64,000 nucleotides of DNA from Buchnera aphidicola (Chaitoregma tattakana) (GTDB lineage Bacteria; Pseudomonadota; Gammaproteobacteria; Enterobacterales; Enterobacteriaceae). The stretch is from assembly GCF_039370165.1 (NCBI RefSeq), contig NZ_CP134991.1:186001-250000 (forward strand), read 5' to 3'. A model generated the notes under the pieces. That model ran no database searches. It saw only the letters and a program-made list of their open reading frames with translations, and was not told the DNA's origin. Every line of letters starts with the position of its first letter. Position 1 is the stretch's first letter. The position numbers were made by a program, and so were the translations under genes. Positions 28,403-38,089 of the stretch are shown in pieces.

Positions 28403-29656
28403 ATGTTTACAATAAATAACAAAATAGAAAGTGATAAAGAAATATTTAGTTTATTAGAAAAAGAAAGAAAAAGACAAGAAAATCAAATTACTCTAATAGC
28501 TTCAGAAAACTATGTAAGTAATGCTGTACTATCTGCACAAGGATCTATTTTAACAAATAAATATGCAGAAGGAATTGTAAAAAATAGATATTATGCAGGG
28601 TGCAAATATATAGATAAAATTGAACAAATTGCAATCAATAGAGCAAAAAAATTATTTAATGTAAATTATGTAAATGTACAACCACATTCAGGATCTCAAG
28701 CTAATTTCGCTGCATATTCATCAATTTTAAAATATGGTGATACGGTGCTAGGAATGAAGCTATCACATGGAGGGCATTTAACACATGGCTCTAAGGTAAA
28801 CTTTTCTGGTAAATTATATAATTTTATACCATATGAAACAAATGATATAGGAAAAATAGATTATATAGAAATAGAAAAGATTGCTAAAAAATATAATCCT
28901 AAAATGATAGTAGGAGGATTTTCTTCTTTTTCAGGAACCTGCAATTGGAAAAAAATGCGAGAAATATCTGATGCAGTGGGAGCATATCTTTTAGTAGATA
29001 TTTCTCATATTGCCGGATTAATAATAGCTGGTTTGTACAATAATCCTATACCATATGCACATATAATAACCAGTACAACACATAAAACATTAGCTGGGCC
29101 AAGAGGCGGGATAATAATGTCTAACTTAAAAAATAAAAGAATATTAAAAAAAATAGATTCTTCTGTATTTCCTGGATGCCAAGGAGGCCCTTTAATGCAT
29201 GTAATTTTGGCCAAAGCAATAGCTTTTAAAGAGGCTTTAACTAGCAGATTTAAAAACTACCAAAAACAAATTATAAATAATATTAATGCTATGATAAAAG
29301 TTTTTAAAAAAAAGAATATGAAAATAGTCTTTAAAAAGACTTATAATCATTTGCTTTTATTAGATCTAAGACAAGAAAATTCTACTGGTTCAGAAATTGA
29401 AAATTATTTATCAAAAGTAAATATAATTGTAAATAAAAATAGTATACCTGGAGAAAAGACAAAACATAATATTACATCAGGTATAAGAATAGGAACTCCA
29501 GCTATCACTAGAAGAGGATGTAAAGAAAAAGAATCAATAAAAATATCTAATTGGATTATAAAAATAATTAAAAATAAAAAAAATAAAGAAATAAGAAATT
29601 ATGTGAAATATAAAATAAAAAATTTATGTGCTAAATATCCTATATATAAAAATTAA
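28403..29656 (+). CDS. glyA: Serine hydroxymethyltransferase
   Basis: PLP enzyme interconverting serine and glycine and loading one-carbon units on tetrahydrofolate. It is 417 residues, the same as E. coli. The PLP lysine is in TSTTHKTLAGPRGG. Other conserved stretches are LIASENYVS, NKYAEG and VNVQPHSGSQAN. A textbook terminator follows at 29667-29711. Together with serC it links serine, glycine and folate metabolism. Confidence 0.98.
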   Translation: MFTINNKIESDKEIFSLLEKERKRQENQITLIASENYVSNAVLSAQGSILTNKYAEGIVKNRYYAGCKYIDKIEQIAINRAKKLFNVNYVNVQPHSGSQANFAAYSSILKYGDTVLGMKLSHGGHLTHGSKVNFSGKLYNFIPYETNDIGKIDYIEIEKIAKKYNPKMIVGGFSSFSGTCNWKKMREISDAVGAYLLVDISHIAGLIIAGLYNNPIPYAHIITSTTHKTLAGPRGGIIMSNLKNKRILKKIDSSVFPGCQGGPLMHVILAKAIAFKEALTSRFKNYQKQIINNINAMIKVFKKKNMKIVFKKTYNHLLLLDLRQENSTGSEIENYLSKVNIIVNKNSIPGEKTKHNITSGIRIGTPAITRRGCKEKESIKISNWIIKIIKNKKNKEIRNYVKYKIKNLCAKYPIYKN

Positions 29657-29666
29657 TAATATATAA

Positions 29667-29711
29667 AGATTGTGTTGTCTTTATTATTTGCGATAACACA
29701 ATCTATTTTTT
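29667..29711 (+). terminator. Intrinsic terminator of glyA
   Basis: AGATTGTGTTGTC (29667-29679) pairs with GATAACACAATCT (29692-29704), a 13-base stem with one G-T pair and a 12-base loop. A run of T follows from 29706. It starts 11 bases after the glyA stop codon. Confidence 0.88.
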
Positions 29712-29776
29712 AAATAATTTTATATAAAATTTTTTACATAATATTATTATGTCTTATTATTTAATAAATATTAAAT

Positions 29777-30763
29777 TTATATATCATAAAAATTTACCCA
29801 AATAGGATTTTTACCTATAAAAAAATTTTTTATCAAATGAATTAATTGACCATTATTAATATTTATTTTATAAAGTGACATACTGTTAGATTTTTCTCCT
29901 GTTGAAACTAAATAGTTTCCAGAAGAGTCTATTCTAAAAGATCTTGGCTGAATATCAGTTTTATAAAATTTTAATAACTTTAATTGGTCGCCACTATTTG
30001 ATATCTTAAAAGATGTAATAACATTTTTTTTTCTATCTGAAGCATACAAATATTTATTACATGGAGTAATTTCTATTTCAGATGCCCAAAATTTTTTTTC
30101 TGTATTAGGTATTAGTTTTATTTTTTGTAATATTTTCATTTTTTCATCTATTTTTATTACATTTATAGTACTATTTAGTTCATTTATAACATACATGTTT
30201 TTTTTATTTTTATGTAACACAAAATGTCTAGGACCTGAATTTTTATCAAACGTTATATGTGAACATAAAGATTTATCTATTTTGTTTAAATTTCTTGTGT
30301 TAGAATAATATATTCTATCTTCCTTTATAGCAGAAAATATTAAAAGTTTATTATTTTTAGTGACTGATGAAAAATGACATCCTTTTATGTTAAACAATAT
30401 ATTGTATTTTTTATAAGGAATACAATTTTCATCAATTTTATACATTTCTAAGCAATTTCCATGAAAAGAACTACTAAATAATATTTTTTTTTTAAAGTTT
30501 ATATTTATATGATTAGAAGGATATTTAATATCTATTTTATTAAAAAATTTTAACATTCCATTTTCTAATATTTTTAGTACTAATATCTTGTTATTAGGTC
30601 TGATTCCTAAATATAATAATTTTTTTTTTGGATATATATATATTGGTTGAGGAATACCATTAGTTTTAAATTTTTGTATGACTATAAATTCCATCTTTTT
30701 AGAAATCTGTAATACTTTTATAACATTTTCTCCAGATAACGACACATAAATAATTTTTTTCAT
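29777..30763 (-). CDS. pgl: 6-phosphogluconolactonase (YbhE type)
   Basis: Seven-bladed beta-propeller enzyme for the second step of the pentose phosphate pathway, after Zwf (51484-52932). It is 328 residues (331 in E. coli). Family stretches are SGPRHFVLHKNKKNMYVINE, NKYLYASDRKKN, and near the end QPRSFRIDSSGNYLVSTGEKS. The last part, GKNPIWVNFYDI, matches the E. coli terminus. It converges on glyA and diverges from gapA. Confidence 0.95.
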   Translation of the reverse strand: MKKIIYVSLSGENVIKVLQISKKMEFIVIQKFKTNGIPQPIYIYPKKKLLYLGIRPNNKILVLKILENGMLKFFNKIDIKYPSNHININFKKKILFSSSFHGNCLEMYKIDENCIPYKKYNILFNIKGCHFSSVTKNNKLLIFSAIKEDRIYYSNTRNLNKIDKSLCSHITFDKNSGPRHFVLHKNKKNMYVINELNSTINVIKIDEKMKILQKIKLIPNTEKKFWASEIEITPCNKYLYASDRKKNVITSFKISNSGDQLKLLKFYKTDIQPRSFRIDSSGNYLVSTGEKSNSMSLYKININNGQLIHLIKNFFIGKNPIWVNFYDI

Positions 30764-31284
30764 TTTTTTATATATAATAATATTTTATTTTATAAAAAAG
30801 TTTTAACATAAATTTACGTATAAAAACATATAAAATTTTAATAATTTGCTTTTTGTTAATATTTTAAAAAAAATTTTGTAAAATAATTGTTATAAATATA
30901 ATATGTTAATATTATTTTTTAATATTTTTTGTTAAACATATATAATAAAATTATTGTTAATTATATTTTAGACAATATATTTATAAAAAAATTTCTTTTA
31001 TTTAAACATAACTATAATATTATAGAATTACTTTTTTTTTAAAAAAAGTTTGCTAACAGAACATTTTTAAGACATATAAAAAAAGATTAAATGTAAAACA
31101 TATATTTGTTACTTTTATAAAATTAATATACAATAATTTTAATAGATTTTTAATCTCTGTAAAATTTAAACTATTTAGTTTATAAATAAAATTAAAATAC
31201 ATAATATTATTTTTTAAATTTTAAAAATATCTCAAAAAAAAAGTTATATATTATGTAATACTTTTTTTTATAATGGTAAAATAT
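30764..31284. other. AT-rich region between divergent pgl and gapA
   Basis: About 520 bases with stops in every frame. It must contain the promoters for pgl and gapA. No hairpin, RNA gene or residual coding similarity was recognised. Confidence 0.45.
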
Positions 31285-32289
31285 ATGAAAATAAGAGTTG
31301 GAATAAATGGTTTTGGCAGAATAGGAAGATTAGTTTTTAGACTGTCACAGTCTAGACCTGATATAGAAGTAGTAGCAATAAATGATTTGTTAGATACAAA
31401 ATATATAAAATATTTATTAAAATATGATTCTACACATGGGAAATTTAACAAAAATATACAAACAACAAAAAATCTACTTGTGATAGATGGAAAAAAAATA
31501 CATATATCTTCAGAAAAAAACCCAGAAAACTTATCATGGGGTAAACTTCTTATAGATGTAGTTGTAGAGTCTACTGGAATTTTTTCTGATAGAGAAAGTG
31601 CGAATAAGCATATACTATCTGGAGCTAAAAAAGTAGTAATAACGGCACCCACTAAAGATGATATACCTATGTTTGTTAGAGGTGTTAATTTTGACAAATA
31701 TACAGGTGAAGATATAGTATCTAATGCTTCATGTACTACAAATTGTTTAGCTCCTCTAGCAAAAATTATTAATGATGAATTAGGAATAATAGAAGGTCTA
31801 ATGACTACAATACATGCTACAACTGCTACACAAAAAACTGTTGATGGTGTATCTAAAAAAGATTGGCGTGGTGGAAGAGGAGTAATGCAAAATATAATAC
31901 CTTCTTCTACAGGAGCAGCGTTAGCTGTAGGTAAAGTTATACCTGAACTCTACGGAAAATTGACCGGAATCGCTTTTAGAGTACCAACTTCTAATGTATC
32001 TGTAGTAGATCTTACAGTAAGATTAAAAAAAATGTCAACATATAAAAATATATGTAATATAATTAAAGAATATTCTATAAATAAGATGAAAGACATAATA
32101 TATTATGTAAATGATGAATTGGTTTCATCAGATTTTAATGGTAGTACTTTTACTTCTATATTTGATGAAAAGGCAGGGTTATCATTAAATAATAATTTTG
32201 TTAAATTAGTCGCCTGGTATGATAATGAGTTAGGATATTCTAGTAAAGTATTGGATTTAGTAAATATGGTGCATAATAAAACAAACTAA
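31285..32289 (+). CDS. gapA: Glyceraldehyde-3-phosphate dehydrogenase
   Basis: NAD-dependent glycolytic enzyme. The ATG at 31285 gives MKIRVGINGFGRIGR, matching E. coli; an ATG four codons upstream is less likely. The length is 334 residues (331 in E. coli). The catalytic Cys is in VSNASCTTNCLAPLAK. The codon choice and conservation are high (WRGGRGVMQNIIPSSTGAA), as expected for a highly expressed gene. A GC-richer hairpin follows at 32336-32370. Confidence 0.98.
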   Translation: MKIRVGINGFGRIGRLVFRLSQSRPDIEVVAINDLLDTKYIKYLLKYDSTHGKFNKNIQTTKNLLVIDGKKIHISSEKNPENLSWGKLLIDVVVESTGIFSDRESANKHILSGAKKVVITAPTKDDIPMFVRGVNFDKYTGEDIVSNASCTTNCLAPLAKIINDELGIIEGLMTTIHATTATQKTVDGVSKKDWRGGRGVMQNIIPSSTGAALAVGKVIPELYGKLTGIAFRVPTSNVSVVDLTVRLKKMSTYKNICNIIKEYSINKMKDIIYYVNDELVSSDFNGSTFTSIFDEKAGLSLNNNFVKLVAWYDNELGYSSKVLDLVNMVHNKTN

Positions 32290-32335
32290 TAATTTAATAT
32301 AAAATTTATATAATAAATTTTAAAGATACAATTAA

Positions 32336-32370
32336 GTAGTATTATTCCTAATTTCTAGAAATAATACTAC
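32336..32370 (+). terminator. Hairpin downstream of gapA
   Basis: GTAGTATTATT (32336-32346) and AATAATACTAC (32360-32370) form a perfect 11-base stem with a 13-base loop, 46 bases after the gapA stop. No T run follows, so it may stabilise the 3' end of the message instead of terminating by itself. fldA ends 39 bases further on the other strand. Confidence 0.6.
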
Positions 32371-32409
32371 AACATTGAAAAATTGATATATATTTTATTT
32401 GTATTAAAT

Positions 32410-32934
32410 TTATTTTTTTATGTTTTCTATCTCTAATAAAACATTTTTAGTCCAAGTTTTTATTCTAGTATCACTATACTCTGGCTGTCTGTCTTCATCT
32501 ATAATTAATCCTACGAAATTTTTTGTATCGTACAATGCTTTGGAAGAATTAAAAAAATAATTTTTTATTGGCCATTTTCCAACTAAAATAGCACCATTAT
32601 TTTGCACAATTTTATATATTTTTTTCATTGCATCGCAAAAATATTCTGAGTAATCTTCTTGATCGCCACATCCAAATAATGCAACTACTTTTTTTTTGAA
32701 ATTAATAGTTTTTAAAATGGGAATAAAGTCATCCCAGTCAGCTTGTAAGTCTCCATAATACCAAGTAGGAATTCCTAAAAATAATATTTTATATTTTTCT
32801 ATAATTTCTTTACTAGTATCAGATATGTCATATAAAAAAACTTTTTTGCTATTAATATTTTTTAAAATTTTTTTTGCTACAATTTCTGTATTTCCTGTAT
32901 CACTTCCAAAAAATATTCCAATTTCTCTGTTCAT
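32410..32934 (-). CDS. fldA: Flavodoxin I
   Basis: FMN electron carrier. The ATG at 32934, preceded by AAGGA, gives MNREIGIFFGSDTGNTE, matching the E. coli start; an ATG eight codons upstream is unlikely. The length is 174 residues (176 in E. coli). The FMN phosphate loop SDTGNTE, the IPTWYYGDLQADWDDF loop and LFGCGDQEDYSEYF are conserved. It may supply electrons to LipA and to isoprenoid iron-sulfur enzymes, as in E. coli. Confidence 0.97.
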   Translation of the reverse strand: MNREIGIFFGSDTGNTEIVAKKILKNINSKKVFLYDISDTSKEIIEKYKILFLGIPTWYYGDLQADWDDFIPILKTINFKKKVVALFGCGDQEDYSEYFCDAMKKIYKIVQNNGAILVGKWPIKNYFFNSSKALYDTKNFVGLIIDEDRQPEYSDTRIKTWTKNVLLEIENIKK

Positions 32935-33233
32935 TAAAATCCTTAAAAATTTCTTCATAAAATAAATTAATTTTATAATTTATAAATAAAATGCTTATAT
33001 ATTTTTTTTTAATAAAAAATTATTAATAAGATTGTATTATAATATGGAACTTGTAAAAAATATGTTATGCAAATATATTAAAAATAAAATCTTAAATAGT
33101 TTTTATATATATTTAACACATGTCATACAAAATATTATTTGTATAAAACAATATAATTAATTTTATATATTTTAATTTAACTGTAAAATATATAATGTAT
33201 TAAATATTATTATAAAACTTTTATAAATATATT

Positions 33234-33986
33234 ATGTATATAATAACAAATACAGAATTAGAAAATATTATAAATAAAAAGTTGCATGCAAAAAGATTTA
33301 AAGATCACATATATAATGGACTACAAGTAGAAGGTACTAAAAAAATACATAAAATAATAACAGGGGTTAGTATATGTAAAAAATTAATAAATATAGCAAT
33401 TTTAAAACATGCAGACGCTATAATAGTACATCATGGAATGTTTTGGAATGATGAAAATCGAGTTGTGAACAAAATAAATAGATTTAGGTTAAAATTAATT
33501 TTAGAAAATAATATAAATTTATATTGTTGGCATTTACCGTTAGATTATGATGAAAATATAGGAAATAATGTCCAAATCGCAAAAAAATTAAAGATACACA
33601 TAAAAGGAAAAATAAATAAACTTTTATATTGGGGCGAATTTGAAAAGAAAATTAAATTTATTAAATTAAAAAATCTTATAAAAAAAAAATATTTTAGAAA
33701 TCCATTTTGTTATAATGAAAACTTAAAACATGATATTAAAAGTATAGCATGGTGTAGTGGTAAGTCTCAAAAACTTATTGTAGAAGCTGCTAATTTTGGA
33801 GTAGATGCTTTTTTAACAGGGGAAGTATCAGAAGATACTATGCACTATTCAAATGAATATAAAATATACTTTTTTTCTGCAGGGCATCACGCTACAGAAA
33901 TAGATGGAATAAAAAAATTAGGTGAATGGATACAAAAAAAATATAAAATAGAAACTAATTTTATAAATATTAAAAATCCAATTTAA
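33234..33986 (+). CDS. ybgI: NIF3/DUF34-family metal-binding protein (YbgI)
   Basis: It is 250 residues (247 in E. coli YbgI). Metal-binding segments are visible: IVHHGMFW near the middle, CWHLPLDYDEN, and FSAGHHATEIDGIKKL near the C terminus. The family is often annotated as GTP cyclohydrolase 1 type 2, but its cellular reaction is not settled. The start is close to the Met-Tyr-Ile found in the frame; no strong ribosome site is visible. sucA starts 33 bases downstream, so it likely shares the transcript with sucAB. Confidence 0.92.
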   Translation: MYIITNTELENIINKKLHAKRFKDHIYNGLQVEGTKKIHKIITGVSICKKLINIAILKHADAIIVHHGMFWNDENRVVNKINRFRLKLILENNINLYCWHLPLDYDENIGNNVQIAKKLKIHIKGKINKLLYWGEFEKKIKFIKLKNLIKKKYFRNPFCYNENLKHDIKSIAWCSGKSQKLIVEAANFGVDAFLTGEVSEDTMHYSNEYKIYFFSAGHHATEIDGIKKLGEWIQKKYKIETNFINIKNPI

Positions 33987-34019
33987 TTATTTAAAAATAA
34001 TATAATTTTTATAAAAAAA

Positions 34020-36713
34020 ATGAAAAATGACAACTCTAAAATAGAAAAAAATAATGTTTTAAATATATATAATCAAAATTATATAGAAAACATTTTTTTG
34101 AAATTTTTAAAAAACAAATTATCAGTAAAAAAAGAATGGCGAGCACTTTTTAAGAATATAGAAACAAAAATATATAATAAAAAAAATGACAAAAGTATAA
34201 TAAAAAAACATGATATAATAAAATTAATATTTACTTTTAGATCATATGGACATTTTATAGCTAAAACTAATCCTATAAAACAAGGAACTGAAAAAAAAAA
34301 AATTTTTACATATTTTAAAAAAAAATATAAAGTTTTAAAAAAACAAGTATTTAATAATATAAAAATAAAAAAAATTGAATCAGATTATATATATATATAT
34401 GAAAAAATGCAAAATATATATGCTAATTCTATCGGAATAGAATATATGCATATAGATTCAAAAAAAGAAAAAATATGGTTAAAAAATTTTTTAGAAAAAA
34501 ATATTAAAAAAAAATTGTCACAATCAAAAAAAAAAAATTTATTAAAAAATTTAATTGTAACTAACTATTTCGAAAAATTTTTAAATTCAAAGTTTCCAGG
34601 ATCTAAAAGATTCTCTATAGAAGGATCTGAGATTATTATACCTATAATACATGAAATAGTAGAATATTCTAAAAAAAATAGTATAAATAGAGTAATTTTA
34701 GGAATGTCTCATAGAGGACGTATAAATGTTTTAAGAAACATATTTAACAAATCTTTAAAAAAAATATTTAGTGAATTTGATGACAAATCTGTAGAAATTG
34801 AAAAATATGATGATGTAAAATATCATTTGGGATATAAAAAAACTATTTTAAAATATCCTAAAAAAATTATATTAGAAATAAAAAACAACCCTTCTCATCT
34901 TGAATCAATTTATCCTATAGTCCTAGGATCTGCAAGATTTTATTTAGATCATAATTTAAAAAAAACAAAAAATATAATAACAATCTTAATACATGGAGAC
35001 ATGTCTATTAGCGGGCAAGGTATTGTACAAGAAACGTTAAACATGTCACAAACTAAAGGATTTAAAGTCGGTGGAACTATTCATCTTGTTATTAATAATC
35101 AAATAGGATTTACTACTTCTCATGTTTCAGAAATTAGGTCAAGTAAATATTGTACAGACATCTCAAAAATAATTTCATGTCCAATTTTTCACGTAAATGC
35201 AGACATTCCAGAACAAGCAATTTTTGTAATAAATTTAGCTATAAATTTTATGCAAAAATTTAATAAAGATGTTTTTATAGATGTTATATCTTATCGAAGA
35301 AATGGGCATCATGAGTCTGATGATCCTAATGTAACACAACCTCATATGTATAAAATAATAAAAAAACATATGCCTGTATATAAAATATATGAATTAGAAT
35401 TAGTTAAAGAAAAAAATATTACACAAATAGAAATTAAAAAAATAAAAAAAAAGTATAATTATTTTTTAGATACACAATATACAAAATATAAAAATACATT
35501 GTTAAAAAAAATTACAAATATAAATAACACTTTAAAACAGACAGATAATGTAAACAAAAAATCAAAAATTTCATTCAAAGATTTTAAAGATCTGTCTATA
35601 AAAATAAATACCATATCAAAAAAAATTCATTTACATAAAATTGTAAAAAAAATATATAATAACAGAATATTAATGTCAAAAGAAAAGACTAACTTTGACT
35701 GGGGAGCAGCTGAAGCTTTAGCAATAGCTACTTTATTAAAAGAAGGAATAACATGTAGAATTTCTGGAGAAGATGTATCTAGAGGAACATTTTTTCAAAG
35801 ACATGCTATTATACACGATCAAAAAACAAAATCTTATTATATACCTCTTTGTAATATAAATACTAGTGCAAACTTTTATATATGGAATTCTACATTATCA
35901 GAAGAATCTGTGCTAGCATTTGAATATGGATATTCTATATCTTCACGAAATGCTATTAATATATGGGAAGCGCAATTCGGAGATTTTGCTAATTCAGCTC
36001 AAGTAATAATAGATCAATTTATAGTTTCAGGAAAAAAAAAATGGGGAGAAACATCTAGTCTAATAATGTTATTACCTCATGGATATGAAGGACAAGGACC
36101 AGAGCATTCTTCATCTAGACTAGAAAGATTTTTGCAGTTATCTGCTGAAAAAAACATTCAAATAGTATTACCTACTAACACTAGTCAGTTATATCACATT
36201 ATACGAAATCAAATATATCAAAAAACAGTTGTTCCCTTAATAATAATGTCTCCTAAATCTATGTTAAGAAACAAAAAGTCTTTTAAATCGTTACACAGCA
36301 TATATTTTAGTAATTTTAAAAACATAATATATAAAAAACAGCATTGCTATAATAATATATATAAAATAATTTTTTGTTCTGGAAAAGTTTATTATGATAT
36401 TCAAGAGAAAATAATAAAAAAAAATATTAAAAACATATTAATAATAAGAATAGAAAGATTATATCCATTCCCTAAAAATGATATTTTAAAAATATTATGT
36501 TTATGTAAAAATGCTGTAAAATTTATTTGGTTACAAGAAGAACCAAAAAATCAAGGAGCTTGGTTTTTTGTAAAAAATTGTATAGAAAATATTATACCAC
36601 ATAGTTTTAAAATAAAATGTATTAGTAGAAATTCTTCAGCCTCTGTATCTACAGGATATATTAGAATACATAAAGAAGAGCAAGAAAAAATCATAAGAAA
36701 AACTATATCATAA
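34020..36713 (+). CDS. sucA: 2-oxoglutarate dehydrogenase E1 component
   Basis: Thiamine-diphosphate decarboxylase of the 2-oxoglutarate dehydrogenase complex. It is 897 residues (933 in E. coli), with the shortening mainly in surface linkers. Conserved stretches are GMSHRGRINVL, LIHGDMSISGQGIVQETLNM, TSHVSEIRSSKYCTDI, RISGEDVSRGTFFQRHA and LPHGYEGQGPEHSSSRLERFL. sucB follows after 19 bases. Buchnera lacks most of the TCA cycle, so this complex stands nearly alone and feeds succinyl-CoA; that is family knowledge. Confidence 0.97.
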   Translation: MKNDNSKIEKNNVLNIYNQNYIENIFLKFLKNKLSVKKEWRALFKNIETKIYNKKNDKSIIKKHDIIKLIFTFRSYGHFIAKTNPIKQGTEKKKIFTYFKKKYKVLKKQVFNNIKIKKIESDYIYIYEKMQNIYANSIGIEYMHIDSKKEKIWLKNFLEKNIKKKLSQSKKKNLLKNLIVTNYFEKFLNSKFPGSKRFSIEGSEIIIPIIHEIVEYSKKNSINRVILGMSHRGRINVLRNIFNKSLKKIFSEFDDKSVEIEKYDDVKYHLGYKKTILKYPKKIILEIKNNPSHLESIYPIVLGSARFYLDHNLKKTKNIITILIHGDMSISGQGIVQETLNMSQTKGFKVGGTIHLVINNQIGFTTSHVSEIRSSKYCTDISKIISCPIFHVNADIPEQAIFVINLAINFMQKFNKDVFIDVISYRRNGHHESDDPNVTQPHMYKIIKKHMPVYKIYELELVKEKNITQIEIKKIKKKYNYFLDTQYTKYKNTLLKKITNINNTLKQTDNVNKKSKISFKDFKDLSIKINTISKKIHLHKIVKKIYNNRILMSKEKTNFDWGAAEALAIATLLKEGITCRISGEDVSRGTFFQRHAIIHDQKTKSYYIPLCNINTSANFYIWNSTLSEESVLAFEYGYSISSRNAINIWEAQFGDFANSAQVIIDQFIVSGKKKWGETSSLIMLLPHGYEGQGPEHSSSRLERFLQLSAEKNIQIVLPTNTSQLYHIIRNQIYQKTVVPLIIMSPKSMLRNKKSFKSLHSIYFSNFKNIIYKKQHCYNNIYKIIFCSGKVYYDIQEKIIKKNIKNILIIRIERLYPFPKNDILKILCLCKNAVKFIWLQEEPKNQGAWFFVKNCIENIIPHSFKIKCISRNSSASVSTGYIRIHKEEQEKIIRKTIS

Positions 36714-36732
36714 AAAAGGAAAACTTTTTCAA

Positions 36733-37899
36733 ATGAATCAAAATATAACAGAAATAAGAGCTCCTGAACTTCCTGAATCAGTTACAAATGCAACTATAAT
36801 AAAGTGGAAAAAAAATATAGGCGACATAATAAAAAAAAATGAAAACATATTAGAAATAGAAACAGACAAAATATTGATGTCCATAGAATCTCCTTCATCA
36901 GGTATATTAAAAAAAATTTATAAAAAAAAAGGAGAAAAAATATATTCAAAGGAAGTACTTGGTAAAATTAATAAAGAAGTAGAAGAATTAAATGTTTTTA
37001 TAAAAAAAAAAACATCTCCAACTGTTAGAAGATTACTTAGATCGAAACATATAAATAATATAAAAATATTTAATAGAATAAAAAAAAATAGAATTACAAA
37101 AAAAGACATAATAAACAATATAGATAAAAATCCAAAAAATAAAAACAACTTTGTTAAAACAAGTAAAACACATAACTGTAAAAAAGAAAATAAAGAAAAA
37201 AAACACAGTTATACTGTAATTATGAGCAATTTAAGAAAAAAAATATCTGAAAGATTGTTAGAAACAAAAAATAATGCAATAATGTTAACAACTTTTAATG
37301 AAGTAAATATGAAACAAATAATAGAATTGAGAGAAAAATATAAAAAAAATTTCAAAAAAAAATATAATATAAACTTAGGATTTATGTCTTTTTTTATAAA
37401 GGCAGCTGTAGAATCTTTGAAAGAATTTCCTGAAGTAAATACTACTACAAACGGAGAAACAATTACATATTATAACAATTATAATATTAATATAGCAATA
37501 TCTACTAACAAAGGTTTAGTTGCTCCATTGATAAAAAACACAGATCTACTCAGTATGCAAGAAATAGAAAAAAAAATCTTAGATTTAAAAATAAAATCAG
37601 AAAATGAAAATTTAAAAATTTCAGAAATGTCTTCAGGAAGTTTTACAATATCTAATGGAGGTGTTTTTGGATCATTATTCTCCACTCCTATAATAAATCC
37701 TCCACAAACTGCTATATTAGGGATAAATACTATTCAAGAAAGACCAATAGCAATTAAAAAAAAAATAAAAATAATGCCTATGATATATTTATCATTATCT
37801 TATGACCATAGAATAATAGATGGAAAAAGCTCAATAAATTTTTTAAAACACATAAAAAATGTTTTAGAAGATTTTTCTAGAGTTATAATACAAATTTAA
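36733..37899 (+). CDS. sucB: Dihydrolipoyllysine succinyltransferase (2-oxoglutarate dehydrogenase E2)
   Basis: Core of the 2-oxoglutarate dehydrogenase complex, 388 residues (405 in E. coli). Domain order: one lipoyl domain with the modified lysine in EIETDKILMSIESPSSG, a peripheral-subunit binding domain (SPTVRRLLRSKHINN), a lysine-rich linker, and the catalytic domain ending in SYDHRIIDGKSS with the active His. The alanine/proline-rich linkers of E. coli have become shorter and lysine/asparagine-rich. It is the client of LipB and LipA encoded at 17697-19321. A hairpin follows at 37907-37945. Confidence 0.97.
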   Translation: MNQNITEIRAPELPESVTNATIIKWKKNIGDIIKKNENILEIETDKILMSIESPSSGILKKIYKKKGEKIYSKEVLGKINKEVEELNVFIKKKTSPTVRRLLRSKHINNIKIFNRIKKNRITKKDIINNIDKNPKNKNNFVKTSKTHNCKKENKEKKHSYTVIMSNLRKKISERLLETKNNAIMLTTFNEVNMKQIIELREKYKKNFKKKYNINLGFMSFFIKAAVESLKEFPEVNTTTNGETITYYNNYNINIAISTNKGLVAPLIKNTDLLSMQEIEKKILDLKIKSENENLKISEMSSGSFTISNGGVFGSLFSTPIINPPQTAILGINTIQERPIAIKKKIKIMPMIYLSLSYDHRIIDGKSSINFLKHIKNVLEDFSRVIIQI

Positions 37900-37906
37900 A
37901 AAATAT

Positions 37907-37945
37907 AAAACTATAGATGTTTTAAAAAAATATATCTATAGTTTT
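37907..37945 (+). terminator. Intrinsic terminator of sucB
   Basis: AAAACTATAGAT (37907-37918) pairs perfectly with ATCTATAGTTTT (37934-37945), a 12-base stem with a 15-base loop, 8 bases after the sucB stop. The TTTT belongs to the stem, so the U tract is short. Confidence 0.7.
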
Positions 37946-38089
37946 ATAATTGTAGAAAAAAAATTTAATATAAAAAATAATGTAACATTTCTTAATATTG
38001 TTTTTTAAAAAAAATAGTAGTATTATTAGAAAATAACAAAATTTTATTTAAAATGTATATAAATTTTTATTTTAAAAAGATAAAATAAT

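Noticed and set aside
30764..31284. Hidden gene in the pgl-gapA gap
   Set aside because: Stops are dense in all six frames and no motif could be read.
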